A stretch of 64,000 nucleotides of DNA from NCBI GenBank assembly GCA_945868825.1, contig CAMBMM010000002.1:283636-347635 (forward strand), written 5' to 3'. The DNA comes from Sphingobacterium thalpophilum (lineage in GTDB: Bacteria > Bacteroidota > Bacteroidia > Sphingobacteriales > Sphingobacteriaceae). Each line of letters begins with the position of its first letter. Positions within the stretch are counted from its first letter, which is position 1. Below, piece after piece: positions 1-8,532 of the stretch. Made by a program: the position numbers and the translations under genes. The notes beneath the pieces are model-generated. The model did not search any database, was not told the DNA's origin, and was given only the letters and a program-made list of their open reading frames with translations.

Positions 1-1680
1 CAAATCCGTGTATAAACTTCGCTCAGGTTTTAACGCATTGCTTCCAATTTCGTAACGAAAAACACCTTCATGAACCCCATTAGCAGATAATTCGGCAATA
101 TTGGGCGCCCGAAATGCCGAGCCCAAATTGGCTTTAATGTTCCACACCTCTCCAAACTCTTGGGTGAAACCAATTGCTGCGCTTAAGTTGCTAAATTTAT
201 TTTCAAACGAATTGAAAATAGTTGTTCCATTTTCAATCAACTCTTCAGATTTGTTTTGTTTTTGATCCAAACGGAGTCCAACATTTAAACTTGTTTCTTC
301 CCAACTCTTTTTTAGGTAACCAAACATTCCCCATTCCATTGAGTTATAATTCGGTACCAAAAACTCTTGCCCCTCATTACTGTTTATTTGGTTTACCGTA
401 GAAACGCCGAATACCCGTTCTAAACCATTTTTATCCGGAAAGAAATATTTAAAGTCACTACTTAATGTGTTTAAATCAAAAAACAACCCGGGAACCGATT
501 GATCATCTTCAAACTCTTTCCGTTGGTTTTTTTGAAAGGAAATATTACTTCTAAGTCTACCCGAACCCAATAGCACGTTACTATTAAAGGCTATTTTTTT
601 ATGCAGTATGGCCTGGTTGGGCAACAACAATTTTCTGCTATTTATTTGATTCTGGGTTAATACATTACCACCCCCATCTTCAAATTCTCCATTTGCATTT
701 GGTAAAAAATCGGGCAAGCCCACATTGCTATTAAAGCTCGACACGTTTAGGTGCGCATAACCCCAATTTTTGTTTATACCCATTTGTCCGCTTAAATTTT
801 GTTCGTTAAAGCCTGTATTGGGAACTCTTCCGATGGGCGTTTCGTAACCCTTTGCGCTTTTAAACGATATTCTCGATCGCCAAACAAAGCCGTTTTTGTT
901 GCCAAAAACCATCGCCGAGTTTCCAAACATCGCACCATTACTTGAAAAATTACTTAGTACTTCTCCTTTAATTTGACCCTCGGGTGCTGGCAAAGGGTCG
1001 ATCATATTAATAACACCACCCAGCGCATCCGAACCATACAAAAGGCTAGACGCACCCTTTAACACCTCCACCTTATCAACATTAAATTGATCTATTTCTA
1101 TACCGTGTTCATCTCCCCACAGCTGGCCCTCTTGTTTTGCACCATCAGCCAAAGTAATTACCCGATTATAACCTAAACCACGAATGATTGGTTTTGACAC
1201 CCCACCGCCAGTGGTAATTTGCGAAACCCCGGGTATTTTGCTAAGCGCATCTATAATATTGGTAGACTGATTGAGTAATTTTTCCCGTTCAACCAAACTT
1301 ATACTAGCACTATTTTTTCGATTATCTGCACTTGATGTGCTTCCGGTAATTACTACTTCGTGGGCTTCGATGCTACTTTGCCCTAGTTTAAAAACTAATA
1401 CGCCCGTTTTTGCAAAATCAACACTTTGAGTGCTAGTTTTGTAGCCCATGAAGCGTACTTCTAACAAAAATAGGCCCCTAGTCGGGGTATTACTCAATAT
1501 AAATTCGCCTTTACTATTGCTAGACGTACTTAGCCTTAAATCGGGAATGGAGATGGTTGCCCCGACGATATTTTCGCCCGTTTTTGCATCTTGAATATAC
1601 CCCTTTACCACGCCCTGTGCCCAAGAGCCGGTATATATCAGTTGAAATAGGATGAATGCCATCCAAAAAATCTTTTTCAT
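1..1680 (-). CDS. TonB-dependent outer-membrane receptor, partial (C-terminus beyond window)
   Basis: The reverse strand is open from the ATG at 1680 to the window edge, giving the first 560 codons. The protein starts with a signal peptide (MKKIFWMAF..., cleavage near WAQ), followed by a carboxypeptidase-regulatory-like beta-sandwich (about residues 23-100, with GVVKGYIQDAKTGENIVGAT) typical of SusC-like receptors. The plug domain follows (about 120-230, with PGVSQITTGGGVSKPIIRG and then a QEGQLWGDEHG motif), then the start of the beta-barrel. It would import a substrate across the outer membrane using TonB energy. The substrate cannot be read from sequence; the upstream His/Cys-rich exported protein makes a metal or metal chelate plausible, by inference only. 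The stop codon and most of the barrel are missing only because the window ends. Confidence 0.93.
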   Translation of the reverse strand, partial: MKKIFWMAFILFQLIYTGSWAQGVVKGYIQDAKTGENIVGATISIPDLRLSTSSNSKGEFILSNTPTRGLFLLEVRFMGYKTSTQSVDFAKTGVLVFKLGQSSIEAHEVVITGSTSSADNRKNSASISLVEREKLLNQSTNIIDALSKIPGVSQITTGGGVSKPIIRGLGYNRVITLADGAKQEGQLWGDEHGIEIDQFNVDKVEVLKGASSLLYGSDALGGVINMIDPLPAPEGQIKGEVLSNFSSNGAMFGNSAMVFGNKNGFVWRSRISFKSAKGYETPIGRVPNTGFNEQNLSGQMGINKNWGYAHLNVSSFNSNVGLPDFLPNANGEFEDGGGNVLTQNQINSRKLLLPNQAILHKKIAFNSNVLLGSGRLRSNISFQKNQRKEFEDDQSVPGLFFDLNTLSSDFKYFFPDKNGLERVFGVSTVNQINSNEGQEFLVPNYNSMEWGMFGYLKKSWEETSLNVGLRLDQKQNKSEELIENGTTIFNSFENKFSNLSAAIGFTQEFGEVWNIKANLGSAFRAPNIAELSANGVHEGVFRYEIGSNALKPERSLYTDL

Positions 1681-1706
1681 AAAAAATCAGTTAAAATAAA
1701 ACAGAT

Positions 1707-1725
1707 CACACAGATTTTCTGTGTG
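1707..1725. repeat. 8-bp perfect inverted repeat in front of the TonB receptor gene
   Basis: CACACAGA and TCTGTGTG flank a 3-nt loop, in the 63-nt gap between the small His/Cys-rich gene and the receptor gene. It could be an operator for a metal-responsive repressor or an mRNA stem-loop tuning the downstream gene. No strong T-run follows on the minus strand, so it is not a classical terminator. Confidence 0.6.
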
Positions 1726-1743
1726 CTTAATACAAGCAACTAC

Positions 1744-2088
1744 TTATGAAAAAGCGGGCGGCCCCCTAAGACTATAATGAATACTCGTTGTTTTAAACAA
1801 ACGAGTTGTGTGTTGTACAATAAATGATAGGCCAACAGGCTCTACTAAAATACGTGTAGCCGATGCAGTAACAAACGATTTTTCGAAATGTACCGAACAG
1901 GCCATGCAGAAACTATTTTTTAAGGCTAGGTGGTTTTTATGCTGACAAGTTTGTCCAGCCGCTTTACTACACGAATTTTGTTTATCTGAAATCGTTTGGT
2001 GTCCGTGAAAAAAATCAACAGGAATAATCTGCAGTGAGAAACACAGCAAAAGAATTACCGAAAGCGCACGATTTCTAAGTGTTTTCAT
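1744..2088 (-). CDS. Small exported His/Cys-rich protein, possibly metal-binding
   Basis: This is a 114-residue protein with an N-terminal hydrophobic signal (about residues 8-25). It has a His/Cys-rich middle: FFHGHQ near 27-32, CSKAAGQTCQHKNH near 40-53 and FCMACSVHFEKSF near 60-72. It ends with an LRGPPAFS tail. Small proteins with this architecture and an RGPP-like ending are often encoded directly upstream of TonB-dependent receptors in Bacteroidota. The same arrangement is seen here, 63 nt before the receptor start. The spacing of Cys and His suggests transition-metal binding in the periplasm, but no function is established. Divergent from hutU. Confidence 0.7.
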   Translation of the reverse strand: MKTLRNRALSVILLLCFSLQIIPVDFFHGHQTISDKQNSCSKAAGQTCQHKNHLALKNSFCMACSVHFEKSFVTASATRILVEPVGLSFIVQHTTRLFKTTSIHYSLRGPPAFS

Positions 2089-2124
2089 TATTATTAGCTA
2101 AGTTAAGTAAAAAAACAATTTTAC

Positions 2125-2132
2125 TACCTTCG
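2125..2132 (+). promoter_or_regulatory. Candidate -7 box for the hut operon
   Basis: TACCTTCG matches the Bacteroidota -7 consensus TAnnTTTG with one mismatch and lies 23 nt before the hutU ATG. No convincing -33 TTTG was found. Confidence 0.4.
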
Positions 2133-2155
2133 CATAGGTAATAAAACCACTACCC

Positions 2156-3826
2156 ATGAATACCGAAAAAATAAATTTGTCTGTAAAAAATACCCCAACC
2201 GGTACTAAGCTAAGTTGTAAGGGTTGGGTACAAGAAGCAGCCTTGCGTATGCTGTTAAATAATCTCGACCCGGATGTGGCCGAGCGCCCCGAAGATCTCA
2301 TTGTTTATGGAGGCAGAGGAAAGGCAGCCCGAAACCAGGAAGCGCTGGCTTTGATTATTAAAGCGTTACAGGATTTAGAAGAAGACGAAACCTTATTGAT
2401 ACAGTCGGGTAAGCCGGTAGGTATTTTGCCCACCCACAAAGATGCCCCTCGTGTAATAATTTCCAATTCGCAGTTGGTACCGCATTGGGCAACCCAACAA
2501 CATTTTGATGAGTTGGAAGACAAGGGTCTTATGATGTATGGACAAATGACCGCAGGTTCTTGGATTTATATTGGTTCGCAAGGAATTGTACAAGGCACTT
2601 ATGAAACATTCGGCGAATTGGCCCGTCAGCATTTTGGCGGCAGCCTAAAACACACCCTTTCAGTAACTGCGGGTTTAGGGGGCATGGGTGGTGCACAACC
2701 CTTAGCTATTACCATGAACGAGGGAGTTTGTTTAGCTGCCGATGTAGAAGAATGGCGTATTCAGAAACGACTTGAAACCCGTTATATTGATGAAATTTGT
2801 TACGATATTGATGAAGCCATTGACCGAGCAATTCAGTATAAAAAAGAAGGTAAGGCCCTATCTATTGGGGTAGTAGCTAATGCGGTTGATTTATTAAACC
2901 GCATGATTGAACGAAATATTACTCCAGATACGCTTACCGATCAAACATCAGCCCACGACCCACTTGTGGGTTATTTTCCCGAAGGGCTATCGGTGCAACA
3001 AGCAAATATACTTCGTGAAAGCAATCCGATAGAATATACCAAACAATCTTACGCAACCATGGCCAAGCATGTACATTGTATGCTTGAATTGCAAAAACGG
3101 GGAGCCATCACCTTCGATTATGGGAATAACCTTCGTGGCAGAGCACTCGAGGTTGGGGTAAAAAACGCTTTTGATTTCCCAGGCTTTGTCCCCGCCTATA
3201 TCCGCCCACTTTTTTGTGAAGGTAAAGGCCCATTTAGGTGGGCAGCACTCAGCGGCGATCCCGCAGATATTGCGGTAACCGATCAAGTAATACTCGATCT
3301 TTTTCCTGAAAATGAAGGCCTCCGTCGTTGGATTACCATGGCGCAAGAACGTATTGCTTTTCAGGGCTTACCCGCCCGAATTTGCTGGCTGGGCCAAGGC
3401 GAACGAGAAAAAGCCGGATTGGCTTTTAATAAATTAGTGGCTGAAGGTAAAGTGAAAGCGCCTATTGTTATTGGTAGAGATCATTTAGACACCGGTTCGG
3501 TAGCATCGCCAAACAGAGAAACCGAAGCCATGAAAGATGGCTCTGATGCCGTAGCCGACTGGCCCATTTTAAACGCCTTAATTAATACCGCTGGTGGTGC
3601 TAGTTGGGTATCTTTACACCATGGCGGCGGGGTGGGTATTGGCTACTCTATTCACGCCGGAATGGTTATCGTGGCCGATGGAACCGCTGATGCTGAACGT
3701 CGAATTCAACGAGTTCTACACAACGATCCGGCTATGGGTGTTATACGCCATGCCGATGCTGGCTACGATATAGCAAAAGATACTGCCCGAAAACATAAAT
3801 TAGATTTAAAACAACGTTTATTATAA
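2156..3826 (+). CDS. hutU: Urocanate hydratase
   Basis: HutU (EC 4.2.1.49) converts urocanate to 4-imidazolone-5-propionate, the second step of histidine degradation, using tightly bound NAD+. The 556-residue length is normal for the family. The glycine-rich NAD-binding stretch GLGGMGGAQ is near residues 173-181. The urocanase signature with its active-site Cys, [16 protein letters not shown], is near 401-416. The C-terminal [15 protein letters not shown] block is also conserved. It is the first gene of a six-gene plus-strand run, and its stop overlaps the next start in TAATG. HutI and HutG follow within 2-3 kb, supporting the assignment. Confidence 0.98.
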   Translation: MNTEKINLSVKNTPTGTKLSCKGWVQEAALRMLLNNLDPDVAERPEDLIVYGGRGKAARNQEALALIIKALQDLEEDETLLIQSGKPVGILPTHKDAPRVIISNSQLVPHWATQQHFDELEDKGLMMYGQMTAGSWIYIGSQGIVQGTYETFGELARQHFGGSLKHTLSVTAGLGGMGGAQPLAITMNEGVCLAADVEEWRIQKRLETRYIDEICYDIDEAIDRAIQYKKEGKALSIGVVANAVDLLNRMIERNITPDTLTDQTSAHDPLVGYFPEGLSVQQANILRESNPIEYTKQSYATMAKHVHCMLELQKRGAITFDYGNNLRGRALEVGVKNAFDFPGFVPAYIRPLFCEGKGPFRWAALSGDPADIAVTDQVILDLFPENEGLRRWITMAQERIAFQGLPARICWLGQGEREKAGLAFNKLVAEGKVKAPIVIGRDHLDTGSVASPNRETEAMKDGSDAVADWPILNALINTAGGASWVSLHHGGGVGIGYSIHAGMVIVADGTADAERRIQRVLHNDPAMGVIRHADAGYDIAKDTARKHKLDLKQRLL

Positions 3827-4161
3827 TGAGTCCAGCCGAAGTAAATAAAAGATTTAAAGCCTTGCAGGAAGGTATTGCTCAAAATTTCGATAGTGAAGCC
3901 CCCGATTTAAAGGTTTTTCTCTTTTTAATTGGCGTACAAGAATTGGGGCAGGGTCCGCAAAAATTTAGCAAACGCCAAAAAGAAGAATTGATGCATATTG
4001 CCAATTGTCGGCTTTTTAGCGAACTAGGTTTTTATGAATTGGAGGGCTTAGATCAAGACGGTTGGCCACATTGGAAATTAGTAAAACCTGTTCCTGCTTA
4101 TACGCTTTTAGAGCAAGAATTAGTACTTAAATCACTCATTGTTACTTATTTCGATAATTAA
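3826..4161 (+). CDS. Conserved hypothetical protein coupled to hutU
   Basis: I do not recognise a named domain in this 111-residue protein. It is soluble and mixed-charge, without signal peptide or membrane segment. A hydrophobic helix-like stretch (LKVFLFLIGVQELG, about 28-41) is followed by a basic region (FSKRQKEE), then an acidic/aromatic C-terminal half (LDQDGWPHWKLV). The start codon shares one base with the hutU stop, implying translational coupling. It is probably a real gene given its tight operon position and normal codon use. Nothing in the sequence tells whether it serves histidine use. Confidence 0.8.
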   Translation: MSPAEVNKRFKALQEGIAQNFDSEAPDLKVFLFLIGVQELGQGPQKFSKRQKEELMHIANCRLFSELGFYELEGLDQDGWPHWKLVKPVPAYTLLEQELVLKSLIVTYFDN

Positions 4162-4193
4162 TAAACAACGTATATTTATAGAAACAGCATGTT

Positions 4194-4892
4194 ATGAAAA
4201 AATCACTTATTGTCTGCCTGGTATTCCTTTCTTTGACTGCCTTTGCAGCAAAACCCAAACATCAATTTGTACGCATTAGCACCGATAAAGGCTCTTGCGT
4301 GGTTCTTTTATACAACCAAACACCGCTGCATCGCGATAATTTTGTGAAAATAACCCAAGAGAGTAAATTAAGCGAAACGCTTTTCCATCGGGTAATTAAG
4401 AGTTTTATGATTCAGGGTGGTGATCCCGATTCTAAAACAGCAAAACCGGGCCAAGCCCTTGGCGATGGTGATTGGGGCTATACCGTTCCTGCAGAATTTC
4501 GCGATAGCCTTTTTCATAAAAAAGGAGTAATTGCGGCAGCTAGAGATGACATTCCAAGCAAAGCATCTAGCGCTTGCCAGTTTTATTTGGCGCAAGGTAA
4601 AGTGTTTACGGATGAGCAGTTGGATTTGTTAGAACAAAACCGTTTAAAACGAAAAATCCCCACTTGGCAAAGAGAGGTGTATAAAACATTGGGAGGTATT
4701 CCGCATCTCGACCAAAATTATACCGTGTTTGGAGAGGTGGTTCAAGGGATTGAACTCATTGATACCATTGCAGCTGTAAAAACTGGTGCTGCCGATAGAC
4801 CGGTAGACGATGTGCGCATGACCGTAACGGTTTTAAAGAAAAAAGAAGCCAAAAAGTTAGAAAAATTACTAGGCTTGGCTAGCAAACCATGA
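4194..4892 (+). CDS. Exported cyclophilin-type peptidyl-prolyl isomerase
   Basis: This 232-residue protein has a signal peptide (about 1-19, ending FAA) and a cyclophilin domain. Recognisable blocks are NFVKITQESKLSETLFHRVIKSFMIQGGDP (about 50-79 in outline), SSACQFYLAQG near 123 and the C-terminal YTVFGEVVQGIELIDTIA. The FHRVI...QGGD motif carries the catalytic Arg of cyclophilins, so proline isomerisation in the periplasm is likely. An insertion of about 30 charged residues between the FYLAQ and HLDQNYTVFGEV blocks is common in Bacteroidota homologues. It overlaps the following xth gene by ATGA and sits inside the hut operon without an obvious metabolic link. Confidence 0.93.
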   Translation: MKKSLIVCLVFLSLTAFAAKPKHQFVRISTDKGSCVVLLYNQTPLHRDNFVKITQESKLSETLFHRVIKSFMIQGGDPDSKTAKPGQALGDGDWGYTVPAEFRDSLFHKKGVIAAARDDIPSKASSACQFYLAQGKVFTDEQLDLLEQNRLKRKIPTWQREVYKTLGGIPHLDQNYTVFGEVVQGIELIDTIAAVKTGAADRPVDDVRMTVTVLKKKEAKKLEKLLGLASKP

Positions 4893-5656
4893 AAATAATT
4901 ACCTACAATGTAAATGGTATTCGGGCCGCACTAAGTAAAAACTGGTTAGATTGGCTAAAGGCCACCCAAGCCGATGTGGTGTGTTTACAAGAAATTAAAG
5001 CCAGCCCCGACCAGTTGGTTGATTTGCATTTGCTCGAAGAGTTGGGTTATCAGCATTATTGGTATCCGGCCGAGAAGAAAGGCTATAGTGGTACCGCTAT
5101 TTTTACCAAAATTACGCCAAAACATGTAGAATATGGTTGCGGCTTGCCCGATTACGACCGGGAGGGAAGAGTAATTCGTGCCGATTTTGAACATTGCTCG
5201 GTATTAAGTACCTATTTTCCCTCGGGTTCAAGCGGCGATGAGCGCCAAGCATTTAAATATCAATTTTTGAATGATTTTCAGCTCTACATCAAGGCATTAA
5301 AAAACACCCTACCTAACTTAGTAATCTGTGGCGACTACAATATTTGCCATAAACCCATCGATATTCACAATCCCAAATCGAACGCCAACTCTTCTGGTTT
5401 TTTACCCGAAGAGCGGGAGTGGATGGAAAATTTTATTCAAAGCGGTTTTGTAGATTCCTTCAGGCATTTTAACGAAGAACCACACCACTATACCTGGTGG
5501 AGTTACCGTGCAGGTGCCCGCTCTAAAAATTTAGGTTGGCGTATCGATTATACTCTGGTGAGCGAATCCCTTAAATCGAACTTAAAACGTGCCGCCATTT
5601 TACCCGATGCGAAACATTCGGACCACTGCCCAGTATTGGTAGAGTTAGCCTTTTAA
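4889..5656 (+). CDS. xth: Exodeoxyribonuclease III (AP endonuclease, ExoA/Xth family)
   Basis: This 255-residue DNA-repair enzyme cleaves at abasic sites and removes 3' blocking groups in base-excision repair. The endonuclease/exonuclease/phosphatase fold is marked by TYNVNGIRAA at the N-terminus (metal-binding Asn), LQEIKA (catalytic Glu near residue 34), GDYNICHKPIDIHNPK (Asp/Asn near 148-150), WRIDYTLVS and the C-terminal SDHCPV with the catalytic His. Length and spacing fit the family. The start overlaps the preceding stop in ATGA and the stop is 1 nt before hutI, so it is co-transcribed with hut genes. Confidence 0.97.
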   Translation: MKIITYNVNGIRAALSKNWLDWLKATQADVVCLQEIKASPDQLVDLHLLEELGYQHYWYPAEKKGYSGTAIFTKITPKHVEYGCGLPDYDREGRVIRADFEHCSVLSTYFPSGSSGDERQAFKYQFLNDFQLYIKALKNTLPNLVICGDYNICHKPIDIHNPKSNANSSGFLPEEREWMENFIQSGFVDSFRHFNEEPHHYTWWSYRAGARSKNLGWRIDYTLVSESLKSNLKRAAILPDAKHSDHCPVLVELAF

Positions 5657-5657
5657 T

Positions 5658-6908
5658 ATGGAAACAAGCCTTTTCACCAACATCCACACTCTAGTGGGTA
5701 TACACGATGCCAATGTTCGGCTGCTTCGTGGTACCGATATGGCTCAACTCCCTAGTCTAAAAAATGCCTGGTTGTTGGTAGAAGATGGCCGTATTGCCGC
5801 CCTTGGTTCTATGGATGCTTTGCCCCCCAACGCTTTGCAATTCAAGCAAATCTCATTAAATGGTGCTTGGGTTTTTCCATCTTGGTGCGATTCGCACACA
5901 CATTTGGTTTTCGCTGCCAGCCGAGAAGATGAGTTTGTATTAAAAATTAAGGGTAAAAGTTATGAAGAGATCGCCCTGGCCGGTGGTGGCATTTTAAACT
6001 CGGCACAAAAGATACAAGCCTGTTCCGAAGAAGAGCTGTTTGTTTTGGCTCAACAACGTATACAAAAATTAATCGCCCTTGGAACCGGAGCTATTGAACT
6101 GAAAAGTGGTTATGGTTTAAGTGTAGAAGGCGAATTAAAAATGCTTCGGGTAATAAAACGCCTGAAGGAATGGTCCCCCATTCCCATAAAAGCGACCTTC
6201 TTGGGTGCCCATGCCTACCCACAAGAATTTAAAGAAAATCATCAAGGATATATTGACCTGTTGCTTAAAACTCTCTTGCCCCAAATTAGCGCTGAGGGTT
6301 TGGCCGATTATATGGATGTATTTTGTGAACAAGGATTCTTTTCTTTAGAGGAAACGGATCACATTTTAACAGCTGCCACACAGCTTGGCTTAAAACCTAA
6401 AATACACGCCAACCAATTATCTGCCAGCGGAGCAGTAGAGTTGGCGGTGCGCCACCAAGCTCTCTCGGTAGATCACCTAGAAGAAATGAATGACGCTGCG
6501 GAAGATGCACTAGCTTCGGGCAACACCATTGCTACCCTTTTGCCCAATTGTTCTTTATTTTTGGGTATCCCTTTTGCCAATGCCCGCCGCCTGCTTGCTA
6601 AAAACGTTTGTCTAGCTCTGGCCTCCGATTATAACCCGGGTTCTTCCCCTTCCGGAAACATGAATTTGGTGGTTTCCCTGGCTTGCATGCGCCAAAAAAT
6701 GCTTCCCGAAGAGGCTATTAATGCCGCTACCCTAAATGGTGCTGCCGCTATGGAACTGTCGGATATGTACGGTAGCTTAAGTGTAGGCAAAGTGGCCAAT
6801 TTCTTTTATACCAAAGCAATGCCTTCATTGGCTTATCTCCCGTATTCATTCGGAGATAACCTTATTGAAGGTGTATTTATTAACGGAAAACGCTACGAAA
6901 ATGAGTAG
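5658..6908 (+). CDS. hutI: Imidazolonepropionase
   Basis: HutI (EC 3.5.2.7) hydrolyses 4-imidazolone-5-propionate to N-formimino-L-glutamate, step three of histidine degradation. The 416-residue amidohydrolase shows the metal-binding DSHTHLVFAASRE motif near residue 76-88, SGYGLS near 154, the metal His in KIHANQLSASGAVELA near 248 and the metal Asp in LASDYNPGSSPSGNM near 316-330. All hallmark residues are present. It begins 1 nt after xth and overlaps hutG by 8 nt. Confidence 0.98.
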   Translation: METSLFTNIHTLVGIHDANVRLLRGTDMAQLPSLKNAWLLVEDGRIAALGSMDALPPNALQFKQISLNGAWVFPSWCDSHTHLVFAASREDEFVLKIKGKSYEEIALAGGGILNSAQKIQACSEEELFVLAQQRIQKLIALGTGAIELKSGYGLSVEGELKMLRVIKRLKEWSPIPIKATFLGAHAYPQEFKENHQGYIDLLLKTLLPQISAEGLADYMDVFCEQGFFSLEETDHILTAATQLGLKPKIHANQLSASGAVELAVRHQALSVDHLEEMNDAAEDALASGNTIATLLPNCSLFLGIPFANARRLLAKNVCLALASDYNPGSSPSGNMNLVVSLACMRQKMLPEEAINAATLNGAAAMELSDMYGSLSVGKVANFFYTKAMPSLAYLPYSFGDNLIEGVFINGKRYENE

Positions 6909-7878
6909 GCTACATATCTACAGTTCTGCCGATTTACTGCCGCTTACTTTTTGCAGAGATGGGGAGACAAAACTAGGTCAAGAGTTTGCTACCGTTTCAT
7001 CTTTGGAGCAGTTGACTACCAGTGCTGCCAGATTTGTAGTGGTAGGTTTAGCCGAAGATATTGGCGTGTTAGCCAACGGAGGCAAGCCCGGGGCTGCCAA
7101 CACCTGGTCGGAAGTTTTTCCGGTATTGTGCAATATTCAATGTAGCGAAAAGCTTGTGGGTGCCGATGTACTGCTTTTGGGTTGTTTAACTTTTGAGGAA
7201 GAATTGAAGCAAGCTAAAGGAGCCGATAAGGTACAATTAAGGACGCTGGTTAACACCATTGACAAAGCTGTGGTGAAACTTGCTCAAGCCATTTTTGCAG
7301 CCAGAAAGGTGCCCATTTTTATTGGCGGTGGCCATAATAACGCTTACCCCATTTTAAAAGCATTTTCGCAGATCAATAATCAACTTGTAAATACGATTAA
7401 TATTGATGCCCATGCCGACTTTAGGGCGCTAGAAGGACGACACAGTGGTAACGGATTTTCGTATGCTTTTCAAGAGAGTTTTCTACATAAATATGCCGTA
7501 TTGGGACTACACGAAAACTACAACTCCCAGTATTTAGGAACCGAATTATCCAACAATACGGATCGTTTACAAGCGACTTATTTTGAAGATTTTTTAACAG
7601 GAAAAACCACACCCGAACAGGCCTTTGAAAATGCCCTGGTATTTACTCGTGGACTTTGTGGTTTAGAAGTAGACTTGGATAGCATTGCCGGGATTTCAGC
7701 CAGTGCAGCTAGCCCCACCGGTTTTACCGCCGAACAAATACGTTCCTTTATCTATCAAACTAAGGGTACAAAACTGGGTTACCTCCATATTTGCGAAGGG
7801 ATAGCAAATGCAGAAAACCTAGTAGCCAAACTTATTGGTTATTTGGTGAGTGATTTTATAAAAGCACAAAGCAATTAA
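6901..7878 (+). CDS. hutG: Formimidoylglutamase (arginase-family)
   Basis: HutG (EC 3.5.3.8) hydrolyses N-formimino-L-glutamate to L-glutamate and formamide, completing the direct branch of the Hut pathway. The arginase/ureohydrolase metal motifs are present: FIGGGHNNAYP, INIDAHADFR and GLEVDLDSIAG, giving the expected His and Asp ligands for two Mn ions. I chose the ATG at 6901 (325 aa), which overlaps hutI by 8 nt. The ATG at 6865 would add 12 residues lying wholly inside hutI. The gene ends tail-to-tail with the minus-strand cyclo-ligase gene, with 4 nt overlap. Confidence 0.95.
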   Translation: MSRLHIYSSADLLPLTFCRDGETKLGQEFATVSSLEQLTTSAARFVVVGLAEDIGVLANGGKPGAANTWSEVFPVLCNIQCSEKLVGADVLLLGCLTFEEELKQAKGADKVQLRTLVNTIDKAVVKLAQAIFAARKVPIFIGGGHNNAYPILKAFSQINNQLVNTINIDAHADFRALEGRHSGNGFSYAFQESFLHKYAVLGLHENYNSQYLGTELSNNTDRLQATYFEDFLTGKTTPEQAFENALVFTRGLCGLEVDLDSIAGISASAASPTGFTAEQIRSFIYQTKGTKLGYLHICEGIANAENLVAKLIGYLVSDFIKAQSN

Positions 7879-8444
7879 AAACGCCAGATTTTTTCTGGGT
7901 TAATGCAGGCGTTAAGCATTACATCGAAAGAGTCAGTATCCTCTATCAAATCTAGGGGCTCAAAATACGATAAACCTACTTTTTGAACGTTTGCATTGCA
8001 CTTGGCTAAAAAACGATCATAAAAGCCCTTTCCGTAACCCACTCGGTTACCCTGCAGATCGTAAGCTAACAACGGAATCAGTATCATATCCAACTCTTTT
8101 TCTTCTACCTCTAATCCGCCGTTTGGTTCGGTAATACCCCATTGATTGGTATGTAGTATGGTATTTTCATCCCAAACAAAATGACGCAGTGTGTGCTGTT
8201 CGGTGTCGCTTTTAGAAAGCACCAAACGAATAGCTGGCAGGTTTTCTCGTAACCAATTGGCTAATAGTTGGGTGTTCACTTCGTTTTTAACCGCTATGGG
8301 TAAGAAAAGATGAAGGTATTTGATGCCCGAAAAATCGAGTGTTTCAAACTGAGCAAGAATTGCCATATTAGCTTCCTCTACTTGTTTTTCGGACAAGGAT
8401 TTGCGCATGTTTAAAAAATGAGCTCTGGCTTCGGCTTTGTTCAC
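7875..8444 (-). CDS. 5-formyltetrahydrofolate cyclo-ligase
   Basis: This 189-residue protein (EC 6.3.3.2; 5-FCL/YgfA family) uses ATP to convert 5-formyl-THF to 5,10-methenyl-THF, a folate repair step. Supporting motifs are the N-terminal ARAHFLNMRKSLS basic helix, the FLPIAVKNEVNTQ segment and the C-terminal signature LIPLLAYDLQGNRVGYGKGFYDRFL (about residues 131-155). The start codon is GTG. A -7 box lies only 4 nt upstream, implying a near-leaderless message. It is convergent with hutG rather than part of that operon. Confidence 0.95.
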   Translation of the reverse strand: MNKAEARAHFLNMRKSLSEKQVEEANMAILAQFETLDFSGIKYLHLFLPIAVKNEVNTQLLANWLRENLPAIRLVLSKSDTEQHTLRHFVWDENTILHTNQWGITEPNGGLEVEEKELDMILIPLLAYDLQGNRVGYGKGFYDRFLAKCNANVQKVGLSYFEPLDLIEDTDSFDVMLNACINPEKIWRF

Positions 8445-8448
8445 ACTA

Positions 8449-8456
8449 TAAAGGTA
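8449..8456 (-). promoter_or_regulatory. -7 box for the cyclo-ligase gene
   Basis: Reads TACCTTTA on the minus strand, one mismatch from TAnnTTTG, 4 nt before the GTG start. Transcription would begin at or next to the start codon. Confidence 0.45.
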
Positions 8457-8465
8457 CTAAAAATA

Positions 8466-8496
8466 AAAAACGGCCCCGGATTACTCCTAGACCGTC
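8466..8496 (-). terminator. Terminator downstream of efp
   Basis: On the minus strand ACGGTCT pairs with GGGCCGT (two G-T wobbles) around an 11-12-nt loop and is followed by a T-rich tract. It lies just after the efp stop codon. Confidence 0.55.
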
Positions 8497-8532
8497 TATA
8501 ATCAACTCAAATCTTAAATTTAATTAAAAGTT

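Noticed and set aside
2098..2301. Minus-strand 67-residue ORF overlapping the start of hutU.
   Set aside because: It is antisense to strongly conserved hutU codons and has no family features, so it is a shadow frame.
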